Positions 1-8,564 of a stretch of DNA of 64,000 bases are shown here, piece after piece. Source of the DNA: Deltaproteobacteria bacterium (GTDB taxonomy: Bacteria; Myxococcota_A; Polyangia; GCA-2747355); the NCBI GenBank assembly GCA_020633415.1, contig JACKDQ010000007.1, forward strand, positions 1 through 64,000, given 5' to 3'. The notes under the pieces are model-generated. The model saw nothing but the letters and a program-made list of their open reading frames with translations, ran no database searches and was not told where the DNA came from. How positions within the stretch are numbered: position 1 is the first letter of the stretch; each line of letters begins with the position of its first letter. Position numbers and translations under genes: made by a program.

Positions 1-36
1 GTCGGTTACAGCGATAGTTTGTCTTGGGCATCGTTT

Positions 37-1674
37 TCACTCTCGCAGAGTAACCGCCACCGTTTTGGTTTCTCCGGCAGCGATCTCCACAACACTTTCT
101 TTTAGCATGCCTAGTTCCGGGTGAACGAAGCGCAGCGTGTGTTGGCCCGCCTCAACCGGAATACGAAACAGTGGCGTATTGCCAGGTAGACGTTTTCCAT
201 CGAGATAGACCACCGACCAGGGCCAGCTGTTGCAGTTCAAAAAGGCCTTCTTGGCCTTTTGCTCGACCGCAGCCTGCAAGGCAGGGCGTTCACGCGGGCG
301 TCGTCGCTTACCTCGGCGTTCCACCGTCTGGATCGGTCGATGTTTGCTCTGCTTGGGCGGAGCATCGGTCTTTGCTTCAGTCGTCAGCCCGCGCAGCGAG
401 GGTGGCGTCAAGTGGTCTGTCGGGTTCCAGCTCAGCGTCGTTGGTGTTTCGATCGTCGTCGACGGCCGCTTCTCTTTTGGTCGACCCAGCAGGTAGAACA
501 GCAGTAGCCCGACGCTGACTACAACGATCAGCGGCACGGCAAGGTACCAAGACGATCGCGCCGCTGGCCGTTTCTTCGGCGGGGTTGCTCGCTCGATCGG
601 CGACGGCGAGGCGGCAGCCGCTGGATTTGAGATGTCGACGGTTGCCAAGTTGAGCAGCGCACTCGTCGATTGTTTCGATGCGTCGCTGACGCCCGCACGC
701 GCCAGCTGGAATAACAAGCGGTCACGTACCGCGCGTCCATCGCCTTCACCGGCTTCCCAGGCGAACAGCTCCGATGTCAGTGTCGCCAGATTTTTGGCTG
801 TGAAGTTGGCATCGGTGTGGTGGATCGCGCGCGACAAATCGACCAGTAGATCGGCGGCGGTTTGATAGCGTTCGTCAGGATCCTTGGCGAGCGCTTTGGC
901 GACGATGCCGTCGATCTCCGGGGTAACACGATCGGTGATCGAGCTGGCTGCTGCTGGCGAGTGATGCTGGAGTCGATCGAGGATCTCAGCCGTGGTCGCG
1001 CCCGAAAAGGCACGCACGCCGGTGAGCAGCTCATAAAGCACAGCGCCCAGCGAGAACAGGTCCGAGCGTGGATCAGCGAGCTGACCGCGAATCATCTCCG
1101 GCGCCAAATAGCTCGGTTTTCCACGGACGGCAGCATCGAGGTCGGGAAGTCCGCGCTTTGTCGCCGCGATCCCAAAGTCCGCGAGTTTCACCTGACCGTT
1201 GTAGGACAGGAGGATATTGTGAGGCGATATGTCACGATGTACGACGATGTGCTGCTCGCCTTGGGGCGTCGTAAAGCCATGGGCGTAGTCCAAGCCGCGG
1301 CAAATCTCAGTGGTGATATAGAGCGCCGCGGCAAGTGGTAGCAGCCGTCCGCCTTCGCGCAGACGATCGAGCAGTTGGTCGAGGTTGGGGCCGTGGACGT
1401 ACTCCATCGCCAGAAAGTAACGGGCGTCCACCTCGCCAAAATCGAAGACCTGCACGATGTTGCCGTGGGCGAGGGAGAGCGCGATTTGGGCCTCGCGAAC
1501 GAATAGCTCGACAAACTGTGCGCTGGCTGACAGCTCGGGCAGGATCCGCTTGATGCAGATCAGCTTTTCGGTGCCGCGGGCTCCGTCAAGACGGGCCTTG
1601 AACAGCTCCGCCATCCCCCCTTTTGCCAGGGGCTCTAGCAGTTGATAGCGGCCCATCGCGACGGGGTAGTTCAT
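37..1674 (-). CDS. Membrane Ser/Thr protein kinase with PEGA-like C-terminus
   Basis: A Hanks-type kinase of 545 aa. All catalytic landmarks are present: glycine loop near residues 17-23, ATP lysine in CIKR (K42), HRDISPHN at 146-153, DFG at 166-168 and APE at 191-193, so it should be active. A linker and one hydrophobic segment (about 375-395, ending FYLLGRPKEKR) precede a C-terminal PEGA-like beta domain (about 478-543) containing YLDGKRLPGNTPL, expected outside the cytoplasm. A second in-frame ATG lies six codons downstream (MGRYQLL). It is divergent from the VWA/motor operon, with a roughly 215 bp shared upstream region. FHA-domain proteins encoded in that operon are plausible phospho-threonine readers, which is inference. 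Confidence 0.93.
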   Translation of the reverse strand: MNYPVAMGRYQLLEPLAKGGMAELFKARLDGARGTEKLICIKRILPELSASAQFVELFVREAQIALSLAHGNIVQVFDFGEVDARYFLAMEYVHGPNLDQLLDRLREGGRLLPLAAALYITTEICRGLDYAHGFTTPQGEQHIVVHRDISPHNILLSYNGQVKLADFGIAATKRGLPDLDAAVRGKPSYLAPEMIRGQLADPRSDLFSLGAVLYELLTGVRAFSGATTAEILDRLQHHSPAAASSITDRVTPEIDGIVAKALAKDPDERYQTAADLLVDLSRAIHHTDANFTAKNLATLTSELFAWEAGEGDGRAVRDRLLFQLARAGVSDASKQSTSALLNLATVDISNPAAAASPSPIERATPPKKRPAARSSWYLAVPLIVVVSVGLLLFYLLGRPKEKRPSTTIETPTTLSWNPTDHLTPPSLRGLTTEAKTDAPPKQSKHRPIQTVERRGKRRRPRERPALQAAVEQKAKKAFLNCNSWPWSVVYLDGKRLPGNTPLFRIPVEAGQHTLRFVHPELGMLKESVVEIAAGETKTVAVTLRE

Positions 1675-1889
1675 CTACGCTCTAGACACCCCCCCTTCAG
1701 TGCGATCGGCGATCAGTGCCAAAGCGACGAAAGGGCAGCCAATTTTTAGCGGACGTGATATCGTCTAAATCTCTAAGCACTATACCATAGTTGGCCGCGT
1801 TGTGAGCCGGCAACGATCGGTGGGGCTGCGTGATCTGTACCGCCTTCCGTCGTGGTCGGACATGACTTCCGGTCGGGTGGACGACGACG

Positions 1890-4163
1890 ATGCGTTGGCG
1901 AGAGCAGCGATCGAAAATATCGCCGCAAGATACACTGCGAAGAGCGGTTGCAGTCGACGCGCCGCGATGTGCGATGTGGGCGCTGATCTCTGTTGTGGCC
2001 GTGCTCGGCGGCTGCAGCGACGTGAGTTTGTATCGACCGCTGAGCGATCCTTTTATCGCCAACAAGTTAACCATCGAAGGGCGCGTCTGCACCGATGATC
2101 CACGCCAGCGCGACTTCCCGGTCAAGGTGCTGTTTGTCATCGATAGCAGCCAATCGCTGCTCGATCCGGCCAACGACAACGCCGGCGCTCGCGGCAAGGC
2201 GGTCAGCGACGCGATCTCCTTTTGGCAAAAATCGAACCCGAACTTTTCTTTCGGCGTCATTACCTATGGTGCGGCCCCGCGTAGCTTGGTCGAAGGTGGT
2301 TTTACGCGCGACAACGCCAAGTTGCTCGGTGCGGCCGAGTTGGCGCAGGTAAGTTCTGGGGGCTGCAAAGCCGGGCGCTGTCGCGACATGCGCGCGGCTG
2401 TCAGCCTGGCGTCGAGCATCATCACCGGCGACGCGCTGGCCAGTGACCGTGGCCGCCTGGCGCGCACGACCTATGTTGTCGTGATGTTTGCCGGGGGTCC
2501 GCCCGTACCGGCGATCGGTCGCTGCGCCTGTCGCGACGCGCGCAGCGAAACCGATCCCGACAACTGGCAGAACTGCCCCTGGGACGAATGCGATGATCCT
2601 CTCGCCGCGCCGCAGCCGGATACGTTTTCTCAGTGGGTTTTGCCGACCAAACATGGATTGCCCCAACTGCCGAGCGGTTGCCAGCCGTGCCAGCTGTGTT
2701 GTGTGTCGACCGGCAATGGCGGCGGACACGCCGACTCCTGCGAGGAGCGTCAGTTGACCGGCGCTGTCCGCGAGCTACGCAGCTTTCTTTCCGAGGCCGG
2801 GGCCGCAGGTTTTCAGTTCCACACCACCTACCTTCCCGATGCCGCGACGCGAGACGCTGCGGATCCCTTCGCGCCACCCTGCGGTAGCGACGCTGATCGT
2901 CACCGCACCGTTCGCGTGCTCAGCGAAATGGCTAATGCGGGTGGCGGGTCCCATCTGAATTTCGTCAGTGCCGACGCGATCTCTTACCGACACGTGACGA
3001 TTTTTGATAGCGAAGATCCGCTGGTGATGAAGGACCTGGTGGTCAGCAACGTCAATGTCTTGCCGACGCCCCGGGGAATCGTTGCCGACACCGACGCCGA
3101 TGGACTCGATGATCTGACCGAGCTGACGCTTGGATCGTGCGTTAGCGATGCCGATACCGACGGCGACGGCGTCGGTGATGCGATCGAGGTCCGCCTGGCG
3201 AGCCAGCCGCTGGTCGCCGACACACCGATCGAATGCACCGATCTGGTGTCCACCGAACGCGAAGACGTCGACCCGTGCGCGACCGACGGCGCAACGAAGA
3301 AATGGCTGGTCTTTGAGGACAAGGATGGCGACGGGCTTAACGCATGCGAGGAGCGGCGGCTGGGCACCGATGATGCGCTGTTTGACACCGACGCCGATGG
3401 TCTCCCCGACAAGCTGGAGTTTGTCGCGGGTATCAACTACCTCGAAGATGACCGCCTTGGCGACGCCGACCTCGACGGTGTGGTCAATCGCGAGGAGCTA
3501 CGCGGTCACACCGATCCGCGTGGCAATGACAGCCAAGACCAGCTCGATCTGGCCTACCGCTACGAAGAGACCCGCGAGAACGCCCAGACGATCTTCAGTT
3601 TTAGTCAGCCCCAGCGAATCGTAGGCGTTCGCATCAAGAGCGTGTCGCCGACTTCTTCGTTCGGCGTGGCATCCCTCGAGTACAAAGCCGGCAAGAACGG
3701 CAGCCCGCCGACGCTCGCTTGGTGTGATGCCAGCCGCGCCTGTCAGAGCCTCGACGATTTCGGTCCGCCGGTGCCGATCGACTTGCAGAGTCGCGATGAC
3801 GTTACGTTGAGCGGTGCTGATAGTGCCCAGTCGATTACCGTCACGATCGATTCCAATGTTTGCTGTGGCCCGGAGGACGTCCTCGAAAACATCGTGATCT
3901 CGGGAGCGGTCCGCAACTGTCTCGCATTTCGCGTGCGGAACGTGACCTTGATGGAAACCGGGCGCAATCCGACACTCGGTACCGTCGGTAACAACCAGAT
4001 CGTCGTGTATTTCTCTCAGGTCCCCGTCGGCTCGGAGACGAGCCCCGGCATCTACCGAGTTGCCAGTGCACTGTTCAATTACCGAGTCGGGCCGCCCGAG
4101 ACGCGCACGCCGCGTATCGTGCAGCTCGACTTGCGCGATGAAGATTTTGTAATCCGCGAGTAG
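1890..4163 (+). CDS. VWA-domain lipoprotein with TSP3 calcium repeats
   Basis: An exported protein of 757 aa from the ATG at 1890 or 729 aa from the ATG at 1974. The lipobox is VAVLGGC followed by SDVS. The upstream start is preferred because the later one leaves no positive charge before the hydrophobic stretch, and because the paralogue at 31363 begins with the same RCAM residues that lie just before the second ATG here. A VWA domain with MIDAS motif DSSQS follows a conserved FPVKVLFVID strand; a Cys-rich insert lies in its middle. TSP3-like Asp-rich repeats (DTDADGLDD, DTDGDGVGD) come next, then a beta-rich C-terminal domain shared with the two other VWA lipoproteins in the window. It sits 45 nt upstream of the TolQ-like gene. 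Ligand unknown. Confidence 0.88.
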   Translation: MRWREQRSKISPQDTLRRAVAVDAPRCAMWALISVVAVLGGCSDVSLYRPLSDPFIANKLTIEGRVCTDDPRQRDFPVKVLFVIDSSQSLLDPANDNAGARGKAVSDAISFWQKSNPNFSFGVITYGAAPRSLVEGGFTRDNAKLLGAAELAQVSSGGCKAGRCRDMRAAVSLASSIITGDALASDRGRLARTTYVVVMFAGGPPVPAIGRCACRDARSETDPDNWQNCPWDECDDPLAAPQPDTFSQWVLPTKHGLPQLPSGCQPCQLCCVSTGNGGGHADSCEERQLTGAVRELRSFLSEAGAAGFQFHTTYLPDAATRDAADPFAPPCGSDADRHRTVRVLSEMANAGGGSHLNFVSADAISYRHVTIFDSEDPLVMKDLVVSNVNVLPTPRGIVADTDADGLDDLTELTLGSCVSDADTDGDGVGDAIEVRLASQPLVADTPIECTDLVSTEREDVDPCATDGATKKWLVFEDKDGDGLNACEERRLGTDDALFDTDADGLPDKLEFVAGINYLEDDRLGDADLDGVVNREELRGHTDPRGNDSQDQLDLAYRYEETRENAQTIFSFSQPQRIVGVRIKSVSPTSSFGVASLEYKAGKNGSPPTLAWCDASRACQSLDDFGPPVPIDLQSRDDVTLSGADSAQSITVTIDSNVCCGPEDVLENIVISGAVRNCLAFRVRNVTLMETGRNPTLGTVGNNQIVVYFSQVPVGSETSPGIYRVASALFNYRVGPPETRTPRIVQLDLRDEDFVIRE

Positions 4164-4208
4164 CGGTACGGTTTGAGACACTAGAAACCATACAGGTGGG
4201 AGAGAGCG

Positions 4209-4850
4209 ATGCTTGATTTCTTTAACCAGGGCGGATTCATGATGTGGATCCTGCTCGCTTGGTCGGTGATCGGACTCGCGTTTATCATCGAGCGGCTGTT
4301 TTCGCTCTGGCTGCGTTTCCGGATCGATTGGGTCGGGTTTAAGCAGCGCATCCGCGGCTACGTTGCCGAGCACAATTACACTAGTGCGATCGAGCTCTGC
4401 AACTCGCGCCCAGACCATCCGCTCAGCCGCGTGCTCAAGGCGGGCCTGCTGCGGGCGAACAAGAGCGACAAGGAGATCCAGCGCGCGATGGAGGAGGAGA
4501 TGATCCGCACGACGCCCAGCGTTGAGAGGAACATCGACTACGTGGCGATGGCGGCTAACGTCGCCACGCTGCTCGGGCTGCTTGGAACGATCATCGGTCT
4601 GATCATGGCGTTCAAGGGCGTCAGCGGGGCCTCAGCCCAGGCGCGGCAAGAGCACCTCGCGACGGGTATTTCTGTGGCGATGTATACGACGGCCTTCGGT
4701 CTGATGATCGCGATCCCCTTCTTGGTCAGTCACTACTGGCTCAACCGCAAGGGGACACGCGTGGTGGAACGCATCGAGGAGGCTTCGATCGAACTGCTCA
4801 ATCACATTGCGGCACAGCGCTCGTCCTATCGGCGAGATCGCGCGGCGTAG
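4209..4850 (+). CDS. TolQ/ExbB/MotA-family proton-channel protein (AglR-like)
   Basis: An inner-membrane subunit of a proton-motive-force-driven motor, 213 aa. Three hydrophobic segments fit the TolQ topology: near residues 8-28 (MMWILLAWSVIGLAFIIE), near 115-140 (LLGLLGTIIGLIMAF) and near 150-175 (TTAFGLMIAIPFLV). The GLLGT..G..AF signature around the second helix is typical of the family. A good ribosome site, GGGAGAG, lies at 4197-4203. It is followed by two TolR-like genes, the one-Q-two-R arrangement of the Agl gliding motor of Myxococcus. The exact role here (motility, polymer export or envelope energisation) cannot be read from this gene alone. Confidence 0.93.
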   Translation: MLDFFNQGGFMMWILLAWSVIGLAFIIERLFSLWLRFRIDWVGFKQRIRGYVAEHNYTSAIELCNSRPDHPLSRVLKAGLLRANKSDKEIQRAMEEEMIRTTPSVERNIDYVAMAANVATLLGLLGTIIGLIMAFKGVSGASAQARQEHLATGISVAMYTTAFGLMIAIPFLVSHYWLNRKGTRVVERIEEASIELLNHIAAQRSSYRRDRAA

Positions 4851-4868
4851 GGCAGGGAGGCGAGACTG

Positions 4869-5375
4869 ATGGGGCTCAAGCGCCGAGGCGATGTCGAGGA
4901 TCTTGATCTGATCCCGATCATGAACCTGTTCGTGACGATGATCCCGCTGCTGTTGCTGACGGCGGCGTTCTATCACATCGGCATGGTCAACGCTTCGATC
5001 CCGACGCAGAGCGACGAGCAGAGCGATGTGCCGACGAGCCGCCTCTCGGTAGCCGTCAACGTGCGCATGACCGATAAGGGGTTTGAGCTGACCGCATCCA
5101 ACGCGGCGATGACCGAAGAGGAGCTCGCGCCATTATCGGCGCTGATTCCGAAAAAGGGCGGAAGCTACGACTACGCACGGCTCACAGAGGTGCTTGGTGG
5201 CATCAAGCGCAAGTTTGAAAAGAGCGACACGATGATCCTCTTTCCCAACAAGAAGGCCGACTACGGTCAGCTTATCGAGGCGATGGACGCTGCGCGCTAT
5301 TTCAAGCGCGTCAAGGAATCTGAGGCCAAGTTGACGCTGTTCCCCGTCGTCGTCGTGGCGAGCATGGTGGAGTAG
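4869..5375 (+). CDS. TolR/ExbD-family protein lacking the channel aspartate
   Basis: A TolR/ExbD-like stator subunit, 168 aa, with a short cytoplasmic N-terminus, one transmembrane helix (about residues 17-40) and a periplasmic domain. The ribosome site GGGAGG lies at 4855-4860. Family members carry an aspartate in the N-terminal third of the helix (pattern P-L-x-D-x-M) that relays protons. Here the segment reads LIPIMNLFVTMIPLLLL with asparagine (codon AAC) at that place. The second TolR-like protein downstream keeps the aspartate. The subunit is therefore probably structural in a mixed stator, which is inference from the substitution. Confidence 0.9.
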   Translation: MGLKRRGDVEDLDLIPIMNLFVTMIPLLLLTAAFYHIGMVNASIPTQSDEQSDVPTSRLSVAVNVRMTDKGFELTASNAAMTEEELAPLSALIPKKGGSYDYARLTEVLGGIKRKFEKSDTMILFPNKKADYGQLIEAMDAARYFKRVKESEAKLTLFPVVVVASMVE

Positions 5376-5378
5376 GCG

Positions 5379-5858
5379 ATGTACGGACTGAGTGTGCAGC
5401 GTCGCAAGCGAAGCCGAAAGAAAAAGGCGGCTCAGCTCAACCTCAACTCGATGATGGACATGCTGACCATCATCTTGGTGTTCTTGCTCTGCAACATTTC
5501 CGCTGAGGAGCAGGACTTCATCCTCGCCAAGAACCTCAAGCTGCCGAAGTCGAACACCGAGCGCTCGATCAAGCCCGCCGTGCAGATCAAGATTACGCAC
5601 AACGAGCTGCTCGTGGATGACACGTTTGTCGCGCGGATGCGGGGCAACAAATTGATGGCAGAGGCGACGAAAGACGGTAAGATATCACAACTCTACAACA
5701 TTCTTCAGCGCTTCAAATCTCGCACAGTGGATGCAGACAAGTCGGTGATCGTCGTCCAGGCCGACAAGGGTTTGCCGTACGAGGTGCTGGAGAAGGTAAT
5801 GCGCACGGCGGCGATGGCTGGTTACCCCAACTATCGTTTTGCGGTGCAGAAAGAATAG
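5379..5858 (+). CDS. TolR/ExbD-family protein with intact channel aspartate
   Basis: The second TolR/ExbD-like subunit, 159 aa, starting 3 nt after the previous stop. A very basic N-terminus (RRKRSRKKK) precedes one transmembrane helix with LNSMMDMLTIILVFLL, where D27 is the conserved proton-binding aspartate. The remainder is a periplasmic domain with the family pattern VIVVQADKGLPYEVLEKVM near the C-terminus, where the TolR fold ends. Together with the TolQ-like protein it should form the ion-driven part of the machine. It corresponds to the D-containing partner of the AglQ/AglS pair in Myxococcus; which of the two it is orthologous to cannot be decided here. Confidence 0.92.
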   Translation: MYGLSVQRRKRSRKKKAAQLNLNSMMDMLTIILVFLLCNISAEEQDFILAKNLKLPKSNTERSIKPAVQIKITHNELLVDDTFVARMRGNKLMAEATKDGKISQLYNILQRFKSRTVDADKSVIVVQADKGLPYEVLEKVMRTAAMAGYPNYRFAVQKE

Positions 5859-5863
5859 ATCGC

Positions 5864-6307
5864 GTGTTTTCGCTGAGACGCTACAGATTGTATCTGGCTG
5901 CAGCCATCGCCGCGGTGGTTTGCCTGGAAGGCTGGTCAGCTAGCGCGAATGTTCCGCGACCGTCATCGGGAACGTCGTTCTACGCGGGGAGCGGTGAGCT
6001 TCGTGTGGCCCAGCGACGGCGACGACGTCGGCCGCGCCGGCGGGTGCAGCGGCGACCTCCACCCCCACCCGCGCCGCCAGCGAAAAAGCCAGAGGTGGCT
6101 GAGCCGCAGGCCGCCGCCCCTGAGGCGACGGCGATTCGCCGCGGTTCGCGTGTCGAGTTCGATGCGCGCCTAGTGGCGGGCCAAGCCGCAGCGGCTGGTG
6201 CGATCTACCTGTTCAGTCGTAGCCGCACGCCGCTCAAGAGTATGATCGGCGAGCGCAAGAGCTACCGCCGAGAAATTCTGCGGACCGTTTACCCGCGCTG
6301 GAAATAG
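5864..6307 (+). CDS. Small secreted Arg/Pro-rich protein of the motor operon, function unknown
   Basis: A 147-aa protein starting at GTG, 5 nt after the TolR-like gene. The N-terminus (LYLAAAIAAVVCLEGWSASA) is a signal peptide or membrane anchor. A strongly basic stretch (RRRRRPRRRVQRRPPPPP) and a Pro/Ala linker follow. The C-terminal 50 residues look folded: RRGSRVEFDARLVAGQ, then a hydrophobic patch ending IYLFSR, then a basic tail ending TVYPRWK. I do not recognise the family. Position between the motor subunits and the FHA-TonB protein suggests a periplasmic or envelope-bridging accessory. Confidence 0.8.
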   Translation: MFSLRRYRLYLAAAIAAVVCLEGWSASANVPRPSSGTSFYAGSGELRVAQRRRRRRPRRRVQRRPPPPPAPPAKKPEVAEPQAAAPEATAIRRGSRVEFDARLVAGQAAAAGAIYLFSRSRTPLKSMIGERKSYRREILRTVYPRWK

Positions 6308-6314
6308 CATCGGA

Positions 6315-8546
6315 ATGCTTCCTGCCGAACAAAAGGGTCTCGAGGTTTTCGTCTTCCATGCCGAGCGATTTCTCGGCTCGCGCTGCTTTAGCGGCGAGCG
6401 AATCGTTATCGGATCCTCGTCGAGGGCTCAGCTCCGCCTGAAGGACCCTGCGGTTGCCTCGGAGCACGCGGTGGTGATGCTCGAGGGTAGTCGTACTGTT
6501 GTCCTCAAGCGCAATCGTGCTGATAGCGATGTGTTGGTCAACGGGCGCTCGGTCGAGAGCTGCCAAGTGCGCTCGGTGGATAACATCACCGTCGGGCCGT
6601 TCCGCCTGAAGATATCGGTGATCGGCGGCAGCGAGGATTCTACGGCGTTTTCGATCGAGACCAGCGGCGGGCAAACCGAGGATGTCACCGATTCCCGTGG
6701 CGCGCCCAGCGGAACGCTTGCCGACGGTGGTCCCTTCGGTATGGTGTCTGGCGATGAAGACGGCGATACCGAGCGCACCATCGTTACGCCGCCGTTTCCC
6801 CATTCGAGGGGTGGGACGCAAGAACCCGAGTTCTTTTCCGTCGTACAGACCAACCCACTGCTGGAAAGCGATCCCGGTGCAGACGACCATTTCGAGGATG
6901 CGCCAGCGACGCATGTGACCCGGTCGAAGCGGTCGACGCGACCGCCGACTCAGCCGGTGGTCGACGAGCAGGTGCTTTATCACCAGGACATGGTGGATTC
7001 CGCGCCGAACGACATTTTCGCCGAACACGATCATCGCTTTGACGGCAAGGCGACGGCCGACCCGCATCCCGCGTCGACGCCGCTCGTTGATGGGGAAGCA
7101 TCTAGCGGGCCAAGCTACGACGACGACGACGACGACGATGAAGAGGATTTCGTCGAGCCCTTCTCCTTGCTGGAGAATGTTGTTCGCGAGCGCTTCGAGC
7201 GGCCCGGAGAGGTCTGTGGTTACCGCGCTATCGAAGTGATCTCCTATCGCGAAGGTGAAGTGCAAGATATTGTCCGCGTCGAACCCGGAAAGTCGCTACG
7301 TGTGGGTGAACGGCGGTTTCGTTTCGTTCAGCTCGATCGGAGTGGCACGCAGGCCAGGTTGTTTTTTACCCGCGACTTCACCGGGGAGATTCTCAGGGGA
7401 GACTATCCGGAACAACTCGCTGAGCTCTGCAACCACAAGAACCTCACCTCTGATCGCAAGGGTATCTACGCGGTCTCTATCAGAGATGGCGCTTTCGCTA
7501 AGCTGCGGTACGGCGATGACAGCTATCTGGTTCGCTTTGTGTCGCCGCCAGCGGTGCCGCCGGCGAGGCTCCAGATGTCGAACCCGATGCGTGGCATCAA
7601 GATTACCAGCGTCAGTTTGGGGTTGCACCTCGTCGCACTGTTTGCCTTGGCGCTGGCATTGCCCAAAGGCAAGCCAACACTCACCGAGGATCAGGAGCGC
7701 TACGCCAAGTACAAGCCCGAAGACTTGCCGCTAACCAAGCCGCCACCGCCGCCTCCGCCACCACCACCGGCGCCGCCGGTTCCCGAGCCGCCACCGACGC
7801 CGCCGAAGCCGACAAAGGCTCCGCCAAAGCCGCAGCGACCAAAGCCACAGCAGCGTCGCGCAGTCGCCAAGGCGCAAGCAGCAAAGCGCGCTGAGCGCGC
7901 TGCGGCGCGTGTTGCTCAGCAGCAACAGGCGCAAGTTGCCAAAGCGATGGCTGCGCTGCAGCGCTTCGGTGGCGGGCCAAAGCGCTCCGACTTGCTCAAG
8001 GCAGTAACAAACGTCGCTGCCGTACGTTCGAGTCGTGCGTCAAAGTTCTCGATCGCCGGTGCGGTGCAGAAGCTGCCGGGTTCCTCGGTCAGACTCGCTG
8101 GAAGCGGGGGTGGTGCCGACACCAAGGCCGGGGCGCAGTTGCTGGCCAATTCGCAGGTCGGGCGCCTTCAGGCTGGCGCGGACACTGGTCGTCGCGGTCC
8201 TCGTGGGCGGGTGGCTCGCGCGCCGAGTCGCTCGATTCAGGCCACAGGTGGAGTGCTATCGCGGGCCGCGATTCAGGGCGTGATCTCAAGCCACATGAGC
8301 GAGGTCCAGTCGTGCTACGAACGGCAGCTGCTCGGCGGACAGCGCATCAGCGGAAAGATTCTGTTTCAGTGGGTGATCAGCCCTTCGGGCGGCGTGCTGG
8401 GTGCGCGTCAGGTCTCCTCCTCGCTGGGGAGTCCGGCGGTCGCGCAGTGCATTCTGCGCGCGCTGCGAGGCTGGCGGTTTCCCAAACCGCAGGGGGGATC
8501 TGTCACCGTGCGTTATCCATTCGTCTTCCGAGTTCAACGATTCTAG
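6315..8546 (+). CDS. FHA-transmembrane-TonB/AgmX-type energy-transducing protein (GltG/NfsG-like)
   Basis: A 743-aa modular protein. An N-terminal FHA-like domain (about 10-105; HAVV and VLVNGRSVESC visible) is followed by an acidic disordered region with a run of seven aspartates, a second cytoplasmic domain (about 280-420), one transmembrane helix (about 435-453), a proline-rich periplasmic rod, an Ala/Gln/Lys-rich segment, and a C-terminal AgmX/PglI-type TonB domain (about 645-743) with HMSEVQSCYERQL and GWRFPKPQGGSV. The FHA arginine after the first strand is replaced (IGSSSRAQL), so phospho-threonine binding is doubtful. The order FHA-TM-TonB is that of GltG and NfsG in Myxococcus, proposed to link the inner-membrane motor to periplasmic and outer-membrane parts. 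Confidence 0.88.
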   Translation: MLPAEQKGLEVFVFHAERFLGSRCFSGERIVIGSSSRAQLRLKDPAVASEHAVVMLEGSRTVVLKRNRADSDVLVNGRSVESCQVRSVDNITVGPFRLKISVIGGSEDSTAFSIETSGGQTEDVTDSRGAPSGTLADGGPFGMVSGDEDGDTERTIVTPPFPHSRGGTQEPEFFSVVQTNPLLESDPGADDHFEDAPATHVTRSKRSTRPPTQPVVDEQVLYHQDMVDSAPNDIFAEHDHRFDGKATADPHPASTPLVDGEASSGPSYDDDDDDDEEDFVEPFSLLENVVRERFERPGEVCGYRAIEVISYREGEVQDIVRVEPGKSLRVGERRFRFVQLDRSGTQARLFFTRDFTGEILRGDYPEQLAELCNHKNLTSDRKGIYAVSIRDGAFAKLRYGDDSYLVRFVSPPAVPPARLQMSNPMRGIKITSVSLGLHLVALFALALALPKGKPTLTEDQERYAKYKPEDLPLTKPPPPPPPPPPAPPVPEPPPTPPKPTKAPPKPQRPKPQQRRAVAKAQAAKRAERAAARVAQQQQAQVAKAMAALQRFGGGPKRSDLLKAVTNVAAVRSSRASKFSIAGAVQKLPGSSVRLAGSGGGADTKAGAQLLANSQVGRLQAGADTGRRGPRGRVARAPSRSIQATGGVLSRAAIQGVISSHMSEVQSCYERQLLGGQRISGKILFQWVISPSGGVLGARQVSSSLGSPAVAQCILRALRGWRFPKPQGGSVTVRYPFVFRVQRF

Positions 8547-8564
8547 CGGGGATGCGAGGTGCTC

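Noticed and set aside
3498..4418. Minus-strand frame of 306 codons across the VWA/TolQ junction
   Set aside because: Spans two well-supported plus-strand genes and has no domain or ribosome site.
7121..7141. GAC trinucleotide run as a possible microsatellite switch
   Set aside because: Short and in frame, coding an acidic linker; no evidence for phase variation.
6234..7265. Minus-strand frame of 343 codons
   Set aside because: Lies antisense to the FHA-TonB gene, His/Arg-rich composition typical of a reverse frame, no recognisable motif.
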